Shown here: in pieces, positions 8,743 to 19,269 of the stretch
Layout of the letters: each line of letters starts with the position of its first letter
Numbering within the stretch: the stretch's first letter is position 1
DNA from: Yersinia entomophaga
Lineage (GTDB): Bacteria; Pseudomonadota; Gammaproteobacteria; Enterobacterales; Enterobacteriaceae
Assembly (NCBI RefSeq): GCF_001656035.1
Contig: NZ_CP010029.1
Span: forward strand, 1,082,885 to 1,146,884
Length of the DNA: 64,000 nucleotides
Reading direction: 5' to 3'
Position numbers and translations under genes: made by a program
Notes under the pieces: model-generated
The model's database searches: none
The model's input: the letters and a program-made list of their open reading frames with translations, nothing else
What the model was told of the DNA's origin: nothing

Positions 8743-9285
8743 TTAGGATTTTTTTTGTTCTGTTGGCATATGGCGATAAATATACACGCCGCTTATCAGG
8801 GTAAAGACCAGCGTTAATGCGGTTAAACCGAATACTTTGAAGTTTACCCAGATATCCTGCGGCAACCAGAAAGCGACATAGATATTAGCCAGACCGCAGA
8901 CCAGGAAAAACATCGCCCAGGCCAGATTGAGTCGCGACCATACGCTATCAGGCAGGGTTAACTCTTTGCCCAGCATGCGCTGAATCAAGGGTTTCTTCAG
9001 GATTAACTGGCTGATCAGCAAGGCACCGGCGAACAGAACGTAAATTACCGTGACTTTCCATTTAATAAACTGATCGCTATGGAAGGCCAAAGTCAGTGAA
9101 CCAAATACCACAACCATGGCGGCGGTGACCAAGGTCATTTTCTCGACCTTGCGGTACATCACCCAACTTATAGCCAAAGCCAACAGCGTTGCGACGATGA
9201 GTGCGCCCGAGGCGACGAAAATGTCGTACATCTTATAAAAAATAAAGAAGACGACCAGCGGTAGGAAATCTAAAAGTTGCTTCAT
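8743..9285 (-). CDS. yciB: Inner-membrane septation protein YciB
   Basis: A 180-residue integral membrane protein with five or so hydrophobic segments, beginning [23 protein letters not shown] as is typical of the family (also called IspZ). YciB is linked in E. coli to cell-envelope synthesis and septation together with DcrB; the molecular activity is unsettled. The [16 protein letters not shown] segment near the C-terminus ([20 protein letters not shown]) is conserved. It precedes yciA on the same strand, probably in one operon. Confidence 0.95.
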   Translation of the reverse strand: MKQLLDFLPLVVFFIFYKMYDIFVASGALIVATLLALAISWVMYRKVEKMTLVTAAMVVVFGSLTLAFHSDQFIKWKVTVIYVLFAGALLISQLILKKPLIQRMLGKELTLPDSVWSRLNLAWAMFFLVCGLANIYVAFWLPQDIWVNFKVFGLTALTLVFTLISGVYIYRHMPTEQKKS

Positions 9286-9502
9286 TAATCAATCCATTTT
9301 CTGTACATCAAGTGACTATACCGGATTCAGCGATGTGAGGGTACAGTGGGCAAACCGTTATTATCCCTAATTATCAGCCGGAATGCGCGGGCTGCCAGCG
9401 TTATTTGCAGAAACTTACGATTAACTTATCTGGTAGTTGCCAGTTGTCGTAGAACTCAGCATGATGGACTGAGACTATTGGTTTAGAGGTAGAGAAGAAC
9501 AG

Positions 9503-11230
9503 ATGCTGAGGAAATCGCTCCGTTATTGGATGCCGGGATTAACCCTGTTAATGGCCTACCAGCGCGAATGGCTAAAACCGGATATTCGTGCGGGTTTGTC
9601 GGTGGCTGCGGTGGCGTTGCCTATTGCCATCGCTTATGCCGAGTTAACCGGCGTGAGCGCGGCGGTGGGGCTATATTCCTGTATCTTACCGATGATTGCC
9701 TACGCCTTTTTCGGCTCTTCCAGGCAGTTAATTGTCGGGCCGGATGCGGCAACCTGTGCGGTGATCGCGGCAGTCGTAGCGCCGTTGGCGGCGGGAAACA
9801 AAGAGGTTCATTGGCAGTTAACCATAATGATGACGCTGATGATGGGGAGCTGGTGTCTGGTGGCTAGCCGGTTCAAGCTGGGCGCGCTGGCGGATTTGCT
9901 GTCGCGACCGATTCTGACCGGTTTGTTAAACGGCGTGGCAATTACCATTATTGTCGATCAGTTGGGCAAAGTGTTTGGTTTTATGACCCGGCCGCCACAG
10001 CTGATAGAGCGGGTGCTGGCGCTGCCGCACAATATTCTCAACAGTCATTTACCTACGCTGGCGATTTCTATCCTGACTTTCGCCATTCTATTCGGCGTGA
10101 AATGGGCGCGCCCCAACTGGCCTGCGCCGCTGCTGGCTATCGTAATCGCGACTTTTGTTACCTGGGCCGGCGGCTTACAGCAGTTTGGCGTGGAAGCGGT
10201 GGGCGGATTTAACGGCGGTTTGCCGATAGTTAGCTGGCCGGAATTCAAGCCGGGCTTGCTGCGCGATATGGTGATTCCGGCGCTTAACCTCGCGGTAGTC
10301 AGCTTTGTGAGTATGATGCTGACGGCGCGCAGCTTTGCTACCAAAAACGGTTACGAGGTCGATGCAGATGTTGAACTACGCGCTTTGGGCGTGACTAACA
10401 TCGTTTCGGCGCTGTCGCAGGGCTTTGCCATCAGCGGAGCCAGCACCCGTACCGCAGTTAACGATGCCAACCACGGTAAGAGCCAATTGGTGTCGATTAT
10501 TGCCGCGCTAGCTATTGCGTTGGTGCTATTTTTCCTCACCGCGCCGTTGCAGTTTATCCCAGTAGCTGCGCTGGGCGTGGTGTTGATCTACGCGGCTTGG
10601 TCACTACTGAGTTTCAAAGGCATCTGGCAACTGCGAAAAAGAAATACGCAGGCGTTCAGTCTGGCGATTTTTACCTTTGGCAGCGTAGTGCTGGTGGGCG
10701 TCATCGGCGGGATTGGGTTGGCGGTATTACTGGGGTTACTGCAGTTTTTACGTACCGTTTTCCGCCCGACGGAGCAACTGTTGGGGGTGAATTCAGAAGG
10801 CATGATTCACTCGATGGGTAACAATAACGGTATTAAAGCGGTGCCGGGGGTAATGATTTACCGTTTCAACTCGCCGTTAACCTATTTCAACGTAGCTTAC
10901 TTTAAGCGCCGCATCCTTAACTTGGTGGACTCAACGCCACATCAGGCAGACTGGGTGGTGATCGACGCGGTTGCCAGTTTCACCTACGCCGATATCAGCG
11001 TGCTGGCGGCTATTGATGAGCTAAAACGAGACTTAAAACAGCGCAATGTCAAATTGGTATTGGCGGGGCGTCGCACTGAGTTAACGCGTTGGTTCCGCCT
11101 GAATCGCTTAAAAAGTCAGGATAACGATCTGATTTTAGTACCGGATTTGTATCTGGCACTCAAGCTGATTCAAAGTAAAAAACGGGTTGAGGAACGAACC
11201 GAAGCGGAGCAACTGGAAGGATCGTCCTAA
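9503..11230 (+). CDS. SulP family anion transporter with STAS domain
   Basis: A 575-residue SLC26/SulP transporter. The N-terminal membrane domain (about 1-420) has the family start segment WLKPDIRAGLSVAAVALPIAIAYAELTGV and the signature GLYSCILPMIAYAFFGSSRQLIVGPDA. The cytoplasmic STAS domain follows (about 440-555; VIDAVASFTYADISVLAAIDEL). It would exchange or co-transport inorganic anions such as sulfate, bicarbonate or dicarboxylates; substrate is not predictable here. It is inserted between yciB and yciC, which are neighbours without such a gene in E. coli, and is followed by its own terminator. A purine-rich AGAGAAGAA lies before the ATG. Confidence 0.93.
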   Translation: MLRKSLRYWMPGLTLLMAYQREWLKPDIRAGLSVAAVALPIAIAYAELTGVSAAVGLYSCILPMIAYAFFGSSRQLIVGPDAATCAVIAAVVAPLAAGNKEVHWQLTIMMTLMMGSWCLVASRFKLGALADLLSRPILTGLLNGVAITIIVDQLGKVFGFMTRPPQLIERVLALPHNILNSHLPTLAISILTFAILFGVKWARPNWPAPLLAIVIATFVTWAGGLQQFGVEAVGGFNGGLPIVSWPEFKPGLLRDMVIPALNLAVVSFVSMMLTARSFATKNGYEVDADVELRALGVTNIVSALSQGFAISGASTRTAVNDANHGKSQLVSIIAALAIALVLFFLTAPLQFIPVAALGVVLIYAAWSLLSFKGIWQLRKRNTQAFSLAIFTFGSVVLVGVIGGIGLAVLLGLLQFLRTVFRPTEQLLGVNSEGMIHSMGNNNGIKAVPGVMIYRFNSPLTYFNVAYFKRRILNLVDSTPHQADWVVIDAVASFTYADISVLAAIDELKRDLKQRNVKLVLAGRRTELTRWFRLNRLKSQDNDLILVPDLYLALKLIQSKKRVEERTEAEQLEGSS

Positions 11231-11331
11231 ATTAGTTGCCGAGCACAAAGTGACGCGGTCGAGGGCTGACCACCATGTTTCTTCCGCCTCGATTTGGCGG
11301 TTTCTTTTGTTGGTCATAACATTGGCAGTAA

Positions 11332-11358
11332 AAAAGGGCCTGAGCGGCCCTTTTAGGT
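11332..11358. terminator. Terminator between the SulP gene and yciC
   Basis: AAAAGGGCC pairs perfectly with GGCCCTTTT around TGAGC. It lies between convergent genes and can serve both. Confidence 0.85.
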
Positions 11359-11373
11359 TTCTATATGATGACG

Positions 11374-12129
11374 TTATGCTTTACGCAACAACATATATAA
11401 GCGGAACAGATAAACCAGCAGCAGTGCCGAGACCAGATTGCTCAGGGTGCTCAGTACCACGGTGGCAATGGCAGGTGGCAGCGCGGCAAGGTGGCCGGCC
11501 AGATAGAGCAAAATCAGCTTGGCTGCCAGCCACAACATTAACGCCGGAATCACCAAACGCACGTTAGCAAAGGCCAGTTTGGCACTGGCTTTCATTGCCG
11601 CAAATACGCCGATTTTTTCGTTGGCGACCATCACCGGAGCCAGACATACCGCGACCGCAATCACCACGCCCGGCACAATAAACAGCGCCAAACCCAGTTG
11701 AATCAGTAGGGTACAGATAAACAACAATAACAGCAGACGCGGCAGAATCGGCAAGGAAAGCCCCACCGCCTGCAATGCGCTGATTCGGCTGCCCTGTGAG
11801 ACGGCAGAAATTAGCGTCAGCATTCCACCAACCAGCAGTAGATTACCGATCAGTGCGGAGAAGGTCGCCACCGCAGAGACTTTGAGCAACACCATTTGCT
11901 GTTCTGGCGTCATTTGCGACACCATTTCGCGAATTCCCATGGTGCTTGAAGAAGCGATATCCGTATCACCAGCATTCAAAATCAACAATTGGTCTGCATC
12001 AGGAATAAACGCCTGATTCAGCATGACGGTAATAAACGCAGTCAATAACGCCAATAACAGAATGGCGGCGAGCTGATTGCGAAAGAAATTAAAACTGTCA
12101 CGGTACAGAGTGTTCGCCGTGATAGGCAT
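11374..12129 (-). CDS. yciC: UPF0259 membrane protein YciC
   Basis: A 251-residue inner-membrane protein of the UPF0259 family, with about six hydrophobic segments. It starts [20 protein letters not shown], which is the conserved N-terminus of YciC. Function is not established. AAGGAG lies 5 nt before the ATG. The YkgJ-like gene lies 45 nt upstream on the same strand, so the two could be cotranscribed. Confidence 0.95.
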   Translation of the reverse strand: MPITANTLYRDSFNFFRNQLAAILLLALLTAFITVMLNQAFIPDADQLLILNAGDTDIASSSTMGIREMVSQMTPEQQMVLLKVSAVATFSALIGNLLLVGGMLTLISAVSQGSRISALQAVGLSLPILPRLLLLLFICTLLIQLGLALFIVPGVVIAVAVCLAPVMVANEKIGVFAAMKASAKLAFANVRLVIPALMLWLAAKLILLYLAGHLAALPPAIATVVLSTLSNLVSALLLVYLFRLYMLLRKA

Positions 12130-12174
12130 GAAGGCTCCTTGGGATAATCGATAAAAATAACTTTCAGGGAAGGA

Positions 12175-12591
12175 TTATACCCTGTTATGCGCGTTCTGTG
12201 ACCCTGTGATCAACAGGCTACCTATTTCCTCGGCGGCCAATTGCTCAAATTCTTCAACAGGTAACGGCGGTAAGCCGTAATAGGCTCTGGCTCGATCGCA
12301 GGATTCATTGCGTTGGTTATTTTCACCAGAATAGGAAAATTCATGGCAGGGAGTGGGTCGATCCGGATAAATGCTACAGGCGACCTGTTGGCCGATGTCA
12401 CCCTCTAGGGCGACGCAGCGCGGCGATTTGCAGTTAGTACCGCTCATGCAGCTAATAAAAGGGGTGATTTGCTCAGTCAGGTCATTGGGCACTGAGCCTT
12501 GTTCGCTGCCCGCTTCGGACCAATAGAAGGAAACACGAAAATAGGCGCAGCACGCGCCACAGCTAATGCAAGGGTTGATAACAGCGCTCAT
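12175..12591 (-). CDS. YkgJ-like cysteine-cluster protein
   Basis: A 138-residue protein of the YkgJ/UPF0153 'zinc- or iron-chelating' cysteine-cluster family. The N-terminal [13 protein letters not shown] motif (residues 8-20) is followed by further Cys at [28 protein letters not shown] and ESCDRAR, a total that fits binding of a metal ion or an Fe-S cluster. No membrane segment. The biochemical role of the family is unknown. It is divergent from ompW and upstream of yciC on the same strand. Confidence 0.85.
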   Translation of the reverse strand: MSAVINPCISCGACCAYFRVSFYWSEAGSEQGSVPNDLTEQITPFISCMSGTNCKSPRCVALEGDIGQQVACSIYPDRPTPCHEFSYSGENNQRNESCDRARAYYGLPPLPVEEFEQLAAEEIGSLLITGSQNAHNRV

Positions 12592-12747
12592 CTTGAACTC
12601 ATTCGCTCCTGTATAAATAAAAAATATAGGACAGCCAACCGATCACGAATTCACACAACTGATAACGCCTGACAGCATTACCTACCTCCCCCTGAGGAAT
12701 CAATGGTTATTTAACCAACAGCAATAAATGAACCATTCACCCCTTTC

Positions 12748-12761
12748 TTGATTCAGATCAA
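12748..12761. promoter_or_regulatory. FNR-binding site upstream of ompW (predicted)
   Basis: TTGAT-TCAG-ATCAA is an exact match to the FNR consensus TTGAT-N4-ATCAA. A TAAATA hexamer at 12782-12787 would place a start near 12795, with the site centred at about -40, the class II activation position. Oxygen-responsive control of ompW by FNR is known in E. coli. The site also lies between ompW and the divergent YkgJ-like gene. Confidence 0.75.
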
Positions 12762-12830
12762 TTCCAACGTTTTTAAGGAATTAAATAACCTTACGCAAAA
12801 TGTTATTTTTTAAAACGACGTTAAAAGTTG

Positions 12831-12847
12831 TGATCCGGATTGGATCA
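12831..12847. promoter_or_regulatory. Palindrome in the ompW leader (possible operator)
   Basis: TGATCC and GGATCA form a perfect inverted repeat around GGATT. It lies about 36 nt downstream of the inferred FNR-dependent start, or next to a second promoter whose -10 could be TATATT near 12866, so it may be a repressor site. Confidence 0.4.
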
Positions 12848-12906
12848 TAACTACGCATTTATAGGTATATTCTGCCTCACTATAAACCATACAAATGGAA
12901 TGGATA

Positions 12907-13542
12907 ATGAAAAAGGTATGTTTGTTATTACTGGCTGCGGCAACTCTGGCTCCGTCTTTGGCATCGGCTCATCAGGAAGGTGATTACATATTCCGTGCGG
13001 GTACGGCAACGGTACGACCAAATGCCGGTTCAGATGACGTATTGGGACAAGGTTCTTTCAGCGCTGACAACAATACCCAACTGGGCCTGACTTTCAGTTA
13101 TCTGGTTACGGACAACATCGGGGTGGAATTACTGGCTGCGACGCCTTTCCGCCATAAAATTGGTTTGGGCGCGATGGGCAATATCGCTGAAGTCAAACAA
13201 TTGCCGCCAACCTTGATGGCGCAATATTACTTTGGCGACAAACAGGACAAACTGCGTCCTTATTTAGGCGTAGGTCTGAACTACACCACTTTCTTTGATC
13301 AAAAATTCAATAATACCGGCAGCGAAGCAGGCCTGACGGATTTGAGCGTGAAAGATTCCTGGGGTATCGCCGGGCAGGCAGGTTTGGATTATATGGTCAG
13401 CGAAAACTGGATGCTGAACATGTCCGTTTGGTGGATGAATATTGAAACTGACGTGAAATTCAAAGCGGCGGGGCAAGAGCACACTATCAATACCCGTCTG
13501 GATCCTTGGGTATTCATGTTTGGCGCGGGTTACCGCTTCTAA
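12907..13542 (+). CDS. ompW: Outer membrane protein OmpW
   Basis: Eight-stranded outer-membrane beta-barrel that forms a small hydrophobic channel. The 211-residue precursor has a Sec signal peptide (MKKVCLLLLAAATLAPSLASA, about 21 residues, cleaved before HQEGD) and a barrel that ends in a terminal Phe (GAGYRF), the sorting signal for BamA. An upstream in-frame ATG at 12895 would add four residues (MEWI); the ATG at 12907 has GGATA nearby and gives a normal signal peptide. Anaerobic control is suggested by the FNR site upstream. A terminator follows. Confidence 0.96.
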   Translation: MKKVCLLLLAAATLAPSLASAHQEGDYIFRAGTATVRPNAGSDDVLGQGSFSADNNTQLGLTFSYLVTDNIGVELLAATPFRHKIGLGAMGNIAEVKQLPPTLMAQYYFGDKQDKLRPYLGVGLNYTTFFDQKFNNTGSEAGLTDLSVKDSWGIAGQAGLDYMVSENWMLNMSVWWMNIETDVKFKAAGQEHTINTRLDPWVFMFGAGYRF

Positions 13543-13570
13543 TTTATCTGAGCGATATGGCACAAAACAG

Positions 13571-13599
13571 AGGAGGCGCATTGAGCGCCTCCTTTTTCT
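13571..13599 (+). terminator. Intrinsic terminator after ompW
   Basis: AGGAGGCGC pairs with GCGCCTCCT around ATTGA, followed by TTTTTCTT. Confidence 0.93.
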
Positions 13600-13636
13600 T
13601 ATATGACTTATAATGATTGACTAAGACGCGTATTAA

Positions 13637-13951
13637 TTATCGAATTCTCATATCGTTTGCTACAGATTTGACACCGGGTACGGTGCGGGTAATCTGTACG
13701 GCGCGATCAGCTTGCTGGCTGGAGCTGACAAAACCGCTCAACTGTACCCGGCCTTTAAAGGTCTCAACGCTAATTTCAGTCGATTTTAGGTTCTTCTCAC
13801 CCAGTAACGCGGTTTTTACTTTCGTGGTAATCACTGTGTCATCGACATAACCCCCGGTGCCTTCGGTTTTGGCCGTCGGAGCACAGGCGGATACGGCTAA
13901 CGCCATTACGGCGGCAATACATAAGGCTGAAAGGGTTTTAAATAGCTTCAT
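13637..13951 (-). CDS. BON domain lipoprotein
   Basis: A 104-residue predicted lipoprotein: a signal peptide ending in the lipobox LAVSAC (Cys23 lipidated), then a single BON domain (about 36-104; DDTVITTKVKTALLGE, then GRVQLSGFVSSSQQADRAV). BON domains, as in OsmY, bind membranes or phospholipids and are often stress-related. The Asp/Glu pattern after the lipobox does not decide inner or outer membrane with certainty (Ala at +2 suggests outer). GGAGAG precedes the ATG. A similar gene is found near ompW in Yersinia and Serratia relatives, from memory. Confidence 0.85.
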   Translation of the reverse strand: MKLFKTLSALCIAAVMALAVSACAPTAKTEGTGGYVDDTVITTKVKTALLGEKNLKSTEISVETFKGRVQLSGFVSSSQQADRAVQITRTVPGVKSVANDMRIR

Positions 13952-14223
13952 AAGTTACTCTCCATGTCCTGCCAATGTTAAAAGAACGTTCACTACAAAG
14001 TTAATAGCTGAAACTTTAATCGTGTTAAAGCGGTCATTGTGTTGAGAAGAAAATAATGTTGAACCAAAAATAACGACACATTCAGTACCATCAGCGACGC
14101 CGAAGTGATTCGGAATAGGGCAATTGATCGTTCGCATGTGCAGTTAAGTATTGATTATGAATAGTGATTGAGCAAATTAGTACGGGCAATTTGGTGTGGA
14201 AAGAGACTCATTAAACCTAAATA
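13952..14223. other. Intergenic between the BON gene and trpA
   Basis: About 270 nt with no gene. It must hold the promoter of the BON lipoprotein gene (minus strand). I see no convincing hexamers or operator. Confidence 0.5.
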
Positions 14224-14248
14224 ATGCCCGATCTGACGGATCGGGCAT
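14224..14248 (-). terminator. Terminator of the trp operon (hairpin)
   Basis: A perfect 10-bp stem ATGCCCGATC/GATCGGGCAT with loop TGACG lies 7 nt after the trpA stop. The downstream T-content on the minus strand is modest (ATTATTTAGG). Confidence 0.75.
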
Positions 14249-14254
14249 GCCGTA

Positions 14255-15061
14255 TTAACGGCGAGTGGCGGCCTTCATTTTACTGACAAATCGAGATAGC
14301 TGCGCCAGCATTTCTGCCGGTTGCACTAAATTGTTTTCGATAATTTTCACGATGGCCGAACCGGAAATGGCACCCGCGGCACCGGCATCCAGCGAGGCTT
14401 TTACCTGTTCAGGATCGGAAATTCCGAATCCTTGCAGCGCCGGAGCCGCATGATATTCATGCAGTTTATCCACCAAATGATTGAGCGGTTGCTGCGCCCG
14501 ATTTTCTGCGCCGGTGACGCCCGCGCGGGAAAGTAGGTAAGTGTAGCCGCGGCCGTGGGAAGAAATCTCCCGCAGCAGGTCATCGCTGGCGTTAGGCGGG
14601 CAGATGAAGATCGGCGCGATACCGTGGCGCAGAGCGGCGGCGCGGAAAGGGGCGGACTCTTCAAAAGGCACATCGGCGATTAATACCGAATCCACGCCGA
14701 CTTCTGCGCAGCGTTGATAGAAGTTATCTATGCCTTTGTTGAAGACCAGATTGGCATACATCAGCAGGCCAATAGGAATATTCGGGTGTTTTTTGCGAAT
14801 TTCCGCCAGCATTTCAAAACACTGGGTTGGGGTGACTCCGGCGGCAAAGGCTCGCAGGGCCGCATTTTGAATCGTTGGGCCATCGGCCAAAGGATCGGAA
14901 AAAGGAATGCCTAATTCAAGAGCATCGGCACCGGCGGCAATCAATGTATCAATGATCGCCAATGATTGGGTTGGCGATGGATCGCCCAGTTGCACAAAGG
15001 GAACGAATGCGCCTTCTTTACGTGCATCCAGTTGTTTGAAAAGTTGCTGATAGCGTTCCAT
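14255..15061 (-). CDS. trpA: Tryptophan synthase alpha subunit
   Basis: Cleaves indole-3-glycerol phosphate to indole and glyceraldehyde-3-phosphate; indole passes through a tunnel to TrpB in the alpha2beta2 complex. The 268-residue protein has the catalytic Glu49 ([11 protein letters not shown]) and Asp60 (LADG), and the phosphate-binding SGSAIVKI segment near the C-terminus. The start is the ATG at 15061, which overlaps the trpB stop by one base (TGATG), giving translational coupling as in E. coli. Last gene of the operon. Confidence 0.98.
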   Translation of the reverse strand: MERYQQLFKQLDARKEGAFVPFVQLGDPSPTQSLAIIDTLIAAGADALELGIPFSDPLADGPTIQNAALRAFAAGVTPTQCFEMLAEIRKKHPNIPIGLLMYANLVFNKGIDNFYQRCAEVGVDSVLIADVPFEESAPFRAAALRHGIAPIFICPPNASDDLLREISSHGRGYTYLLSRAGVTGAENRAQQPLNHLVDKLHEYHAAPALQGFGISDPEQVKASLDAGAAGAISGSAIVKIIENNLVQPAEMLAQLSRFVSKMKAATRR

Positions 15062-16251
15062 CAAATTTCTCCCCGTGCTTTCAAAATATCGTGAACGGTG
15101 AAAATGTCTTTATCACCGCGGCCAGAGAGATTCACGACCAGAATCTGTTTTTTCTCTGGCGCGGCGTTAATCATTTTCAGGGCGTAGGCCAATGCGTGGG
15201 AGGATTCCAACGCCGGGATAATCCCTTCTTTACGAGAGAGAGCCTTAAAGGCTTCCAGCGCTTCATCGTCAGTGACGGAAACGTATTCCGCGCGGCCAAT
15301 GCTGTTGAGATAAGCGTGCTGAGGCCCGACGGAAGGGAAGTCCAGACCGGCAGAGATAGAGTAAGATTCTTCGATCTGACCTTCGGAAGTCTGCATCATC
15401 GGTGATTTCATACCGAAGTAGATGCCAACGCGACCATGTTTTAACGGCGCGCCGTGCTGACCGCTTTCGATACCGTGACCGGCGGGTTCAACGCCGATCA
15501 GACCAACGTTTTCTTCATCGATAAAATCGGCAAACATACCGATGGCGTTGGAACCGCCGCCGATGCAGGCGAGAACGGCGTCGGGCAGACGGCCTTCGCG
15601 CGCCAGAATCTGCGCTTTGGTTTCTTCGCCAATCATGCGCTGGAATTCCCGGACGATAGTCGGGTAAGGGTGCGGGCCTGCGGCGGTGCCCAGCATATAG
15701 TGAGCCTTTTCGTAGCTGCCAGACCAATCGCGCAACGCCTCGTTGCAGGCGTCTTTTAGAGTAGAGGAGCCGCTGTGTACTGGAATCACTTCCGCACCCA
15801 TCAGGCGCATACGGAAGACGTTCGGTGACTGACGCTCAATATCTTTGGCGCCCATATAAATGCGGCATTTCAGGCCCAACAGGGCGCAGGCCAGCGCCGA
15901 CGCTACGCCGTGTTGACCGGCACCGGTTTCGGCGATGATTTCAGTTTTGCCCATGCGTTTGGCCAGCAAGGCTTGCCCCAATACCTGATTGGTTTTATGC
16001 GCACCGCCGTGCAGCAGGTCTTCGCGCTTCAAATACAGCTTGGTATTGGTGCCTTCGGTGAGATTCTGGCACAGGGTCAGGGCCGTTGGGCGACCGGCGT
16101 AATTTTTTAACAAATCATGGAATTGCGCCTGAAACTCAGGATCCAACTGGGCGCTGACAAAAGCCTCTTCCAGTTGTACCAATGCTGGCATCAGAATCTG
16201 CGGCACATACATACCGCCGAATTCACCAAAGTAGGGGTTAAGTCTGGTCAT
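15061..16251 (-). CDS. trpB: Tryptophan synthase beta subunit
   Basis: PLP enzyme that joins indole and serine to give tryptophan. The 396-residue protein has the PLP-binding Lys86 in GGAHKTNQ, the phosphate-binding GGGSNAIG segment, and the family start [15 protein letters not shown]. The frame extends upstream to 16338 inside the intergenic gap, but the ATG at 16251 has AGGATA directly upstream and gives the family N-terminus. 52 nt separate it from trpCF. Confidence 0.98.
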   Translation of the reverse strand: MTRLNPYFGEFGGMYVPQILMPALVQLEEAFVSAQLDPEFQAQFHDLLKNYAGRPTALTLCQNLTEGTNTKLYLKREDLLHGGAHKTNQVLGQALLAKRMGKTEIIAETGAGQHGVASALACALLGLKCRIYMGAKDIERQSPNVFRMRLMGAEVIPVHSGSSTLKDACNEALRDWSGSYEKAHYMLGTAAGPHPYPTIVREFQRMIGEETKAQILAREGRLPDAVLACIGGGSNAIGMFADFIDEENVGLIGVEPAGHGIESGQHGAPLKHGRVGIYFGMKSPMMQTSEGQIEESYSISAGLDFPSVGPQHAYLNSIGRAEYVSVTDDEALEAFKALSRKEGIIPALESSHALAYALKMINAAPEKKQILVVNLSGRGDKDIFTVHDILKARGEI

Positions 16252-16303
16252 TATCCTGTCCGTTATTCGTAGGTTTATCGGGTTCACCCATAGCAAAGCT
16301 ATT

Positions 16304-17671
16304 TTAATAAGCGCGTAAGGTCTGGAACGCAGCGGCAATCTTGTTCGGATCTTTGATTCCGGCTGCGCCAGCCACTTCTACGCCGGAGTTAAAATCCAGC
16401 CCGGCACAGCCAAGCGTAGCGGCAATGGCGCAGTTTTCGGCATTCAGGCCGCCTGCCAGCAGCACGTTATCCAACGGCTGTTGATTCAAAACTGACCAGT
16501 CAAAACGTTGGCCGCTGCCGCCCGCGCCGTTGTCTAGCACATAGCGATCCACAGAGGGGATATCGCGGGCGGGCAGGGAATTACCGACGCTAACCGCTTT
16601 CCAAATCTGGCAGCTTGCCGGTAACAATTCTCGCAGTTTCTGAATATAGTCCCGATCTTCGTTACCGTGTAACTGAATCGCCGCTAATGCCAGCGCTTCG
16701 ACACTTTGCTGCACGGTTTCCAGCTTGGCGTCGCGGAATACGCCGACATATTTCAGCGGCGCGGCGCTGATGACGGCGCGGGCCTGTGCCATATCGATAT
16801 AGCGAGGGGAACTGCCGACGAAAATCAATCCGCCGTACACTGCGCCAGCGCTATAGGCGGCTGCAGCGTCCTGCGGACGAGTAAGGCCGCAAACCTTGTT
16901 TTCCCCGAGCAACACCCGACGCACTGCGGCATTCAGGTTTGGTTCTGACATCAAAGCGCTGCCGATCAGGAAACCGTTAGCAAATTGGCTCAGTTCCCGC
17001 ACTTGTTGATAGGTATTGATACCGGATTCGCTGATTACCGTGACGCCGGCTGGCAGACGTGGAGCCAGCTGTTTGGTGCGATTCAGGTCGATAGACAGGT
17101 CGCGCAGGTCGCGGTTGTTGATACCCACCACTTTGGCTCCCAGTTTAATTGCTCGCTCCAGCTCTTCTTCATTACTGGCTTCGGTCAGTACGCCCATATT
17201 CAGGCTGTGAGCGACGGCGGCTAGCTCCCGATAGCGTTTGTCGTCCAATACCGATAGCATCAGCAATACGGCATCGGCTTGATAAAAACGCGCCAGAAGA
17301 ATTTGATATTCTTCGATAATAAAATCTTTGCACAGCACCGGCTGAGTGACCGCAGCGCTGACCAGAGGCAGAAAATCAAAGCTGCCTTGAAAATATTTTT
17401 CATCGGTCAGCACTGAAATGGCCGAAGCATAGTTGGCGTAAACCCCGGCGATCTCCGCCGGATCGAAATTCTCGCGAATAACCCCTTTGGAGGGGGACGC
17501 TTTTTTGCATTCCAGGATAAAAACGGTGTTATCCCCTTGCAATGCCTGATAGAAACTGCGCTGACTTGGCGTCACCAGATGTTGGAAACTGGACAGCGGC
17601 TGATGTAGCTTGCGTGCGGCGACCCAGATTTCTTTGTCGCGAACAATTTTGTGAAGTATCGTTTCTTGCAT
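16304..17671 (-). CDS. trpC: Bifunctional indole-3-glycerol-phosphate synthase / phosphoribosylanthranilate isomerase
   Basis: Fused TrpC-TrpF, as in other enterobacteria. Residues 1 to about 255 form the IGP synthase barrel ([13 protein letters not shown], then [12 protein letters not shown] and [18 protein letters not shown]). The remainder is the PRA isomerase barrel ([11 protein letters not shown] with the catalytic Cys, LQLHGNE-type segment, and LAGGLNAEN ending in GLDFNSGVE). The 455-residue length is normal. It follows trpD by 3 nt on the minus strand. Confidence 0.98.
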   Translation of the reverse strand: MQETILHKIVRDKEIWVAARKLHQPLSSFQHLVTPSQRSFYQALQGDNTVFILECKKASPSKGVIRENFDPAEIAGVYANYASAISVLTDEKYFQGSFDFLPLVSAAVTQPVLCKDFIIEEYQILLARFYQADAVLLMLSVLDDKRYRELAAVAHSLNMGVLTEASNEEELERAIKLGAKVVGINNRDLRDLSIDLNRTKQLAPRLPAGVTVISESGINTYQQVRELSQFANGFLIGSALMSEPNLNAAVRRVLLGENKVCGLTRPQDAAAAYSAGAVYGGLIFVGSSPRYIDMAQARAVISAAPLKYVGVFRDAKLETVQQSVEALALAAIQLHGNEDRDYIQKLRELLPASCQIWKAVSVGNSLPARDIPSVDRYVLDNGAGGSGQRFDWSVLNQQPLDNVLLAGGLNAENCAIAATLGCAGLDFNSGVEVAGAAGIKDPNKIAAAFQTLRAY

Positions 17672-17674
17672 GAT

Positions 17675-18673
17675 CTATCCTCTCGCTGCCAGTGCGATAA
17701 CTCGCTCAAAAGCTTTGCCGCTATGAATTATTTCCATAGCCTGATGTGCGTTTTGACGTAAATTCTCCTGCCCGTTTAATTTCAGCAACAGCGCCACGTT
17801 AGCCGCTACCGCCGCCGCGTGGGCAGGTTCGCCTTTACCTTGTAACAACCTCGCCAGAATGTCACGATTTTCTTCCGGTGAGCCGCCCTGTAAGGACGCC
17901 ATCGGATAGGTTGATAAACCAAAGTCTTTCGGCGTCAGTTGATAGGTTTGGATCTTACCGTTTTTCAGTTCCGCTACCTGAGTGGGTGCGTGGATAGCCA
18001 CTTCATCCATTCCTCCACCGTGAACCACTGCCGCACGTTGGTAACCCAGCACTCGCAGTGTTTCGGCAATCGGCAACACCAATTCCGGGCTGTATACCCC
18101 GATTAACGCCAGCGGTGGGCGCGCCGGATTTATCAACGGGCCCAGCACGTTAAACAGGGTGCGGGTTTTCAGCTGTTGGCGTACCGGCATCGCGTGGCGA
18201 AAACCGGTGTGATACTGCGGTGCGAACAGGAAACAAATCCCTAATTCATCCAGCGCCTGACGAGATTGCTCGGCGGTCAAATCCAAACGAATGCCGAAGG
18301 CTGCCAGCAAATCTGAAGATCCAGAACGGCTAGACACGCTGCGGTTGCCGTGTTTGGCTACTTTCATCCCGCAGCTAGCAGCCACAAAGGCGCTGGCCGT
18401 GGAGATATTAATGCTGTTAGTGCCGTCGCCGCCTGTGCCGACGATATCGGCAAAGGCGTAATCCGGGCGAGGGAATGGCTGCGCGTCGGCCAAGAGCGCC
18501 TGTGCTGCCCCGGCGATCTCTGCCGGCGTTTCCCCCCGAACTTTCATACTGATTAAAGTCGCCGCCAGTTGGCTAGGCTCCAGCTCGCCTCGCACGATGG
18601 CGGTAAATAATTGCTGGCTTTCCTGCTGAGTCAGTGGCTCGGCGCGGAACAGTTTTTCAAATAAATTATGCAT
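17675..18673 (-). CDS. trpD: Anthranilate phosphoribosyltransferase
   Basis: Transfers the phosphoribosyl group from PRPP to anthranilate. The 332-residue protein carries the PRPP-binding [29 protein letters not shown], and the [12 protein letters not shown] segment. The frame is open upstream to 18778, overlapping trpG, but the ATG at 18673 has AGGAAC upstream and gives the normal N-terminus. TrpD here is a stand-alone gene, whereas in E. coli it is fused to TrpG; the separate arrangement occurs in Yersinia and Serratia. Confidence 0.97.
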   Translation of the reverse strand: MHNLFEKLFRAEPLTQQESQQLFTAIVRGELEPSQLAATLISMKVRGETPAEIAGAAQALLADAQPFPRPDYAFADIVGTGGDGTNSINISTASAFVAASCGMKVAKHGNRSVSSRSGSSDLLAAFGIRLDLTAEQSRQALDELGICFLFAPQYHTGFRHAMPVRQQLKTRTLFNVLGPLINPARPPLALIGVYSPELVLPIAETLRVLGYQRAAVVHGGGMDEVAIHAPTQVAELKNGKIQTYQLTPKDFGLSTYPMASLQGGSPEENRDILARLLQGKGEPAHAAAVAANVALLLKLNGQENLRQNAHQAMEIIHSGKAFERVIALAARG

Positions 18674-18690
18674 GATGAGTTCCTGAAAAG

Positions 18691-19269
18691 TTACGCCAAA
18701 GCCCAGGCCAGAGTTTGCTCGAGTAAACGAGCGCCCTGAGTGGTCAAAATGGATTCCGGATGGAACTGGTAGCCGCAAACCCGGTGAGCATCGTGACGAA
18801 CCGCCATTACCATTTGGTTAAAATGCGCGTTAACCGTCAGTTCGGCGGGAATATTGCTGCCGACCAGCGAGTGGTAGCGGGCGACCGGCAGTGGATTCGG
18901 CATACCGGCGAACATACCTTGTTCATCGTGCTCAATCGTCGAGGCTTTACCGTGCAGGATTTCTCCCGCCTGACCTACGTAGCCGCCGTAGGCTTCCACA
19001 ATGGCCTGATGTCCCAAACAAATCCCGATAATGGGAAGTTGACCGCGTAGGCGCTGCAATAATTCCGGCATACAACCTGCTTGCGCTGGCGTACCGGGGC
19101 CGGGTGACAGCACCAGCACCGGCTGAGACATCTGTTGCAAGCGCTCGGTAATGGTGTCGGCGGCGATCTGGTTGCGGTAAATCACCACTTTATGACCGCT
19201 GGCGCGTAGCTGATCCACCAGGTTGTAGGTAAAGGAGTCAATGTTGTCGAGCAGTAAAATATCGGCCAT
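18691..19269 (-). CDS. trpG: Anthranilate synthase component II (glutamine amidotransferase)
   Basis: Supplies ammonia from glutamine to TrpE. The class I amidotransferase has its nucleophile Cys84 in GICLGHQAI, the N-terminal [21 protein letters not shown], and the His/Glu of the triad in FHPESI near residue 170. At 192 residues it is a free-standing TrpG. Its ATG overlaps the trpE stop (TAATG), so TrpE and TrpG are translationally coupled. It is separated from trpD by 17 nt. Confidence 0.97.
   Translation of the reverse strand: MADILLLDNIDSFTYNLVDQLRASGHKVVIYRNQIAADTITERLQQMSQPVLVLSPGPGTPAQAGCMPELLQRLRGQLPIIGICLGHQAIVEAYGGYVGQAGEILHGKASTIEHDEQGMFAGMPNPLPVARYHSLVGSNIPAELTVNAHFNQMVMAVRHDAHRVCGYQFHPESILTTQGARLLEQTLAWALA

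Noticed and set aside
16252..16338. N-terminal extension of trpB
   Set aside because: The family start and the ribosome binding site both place the start at 16251.
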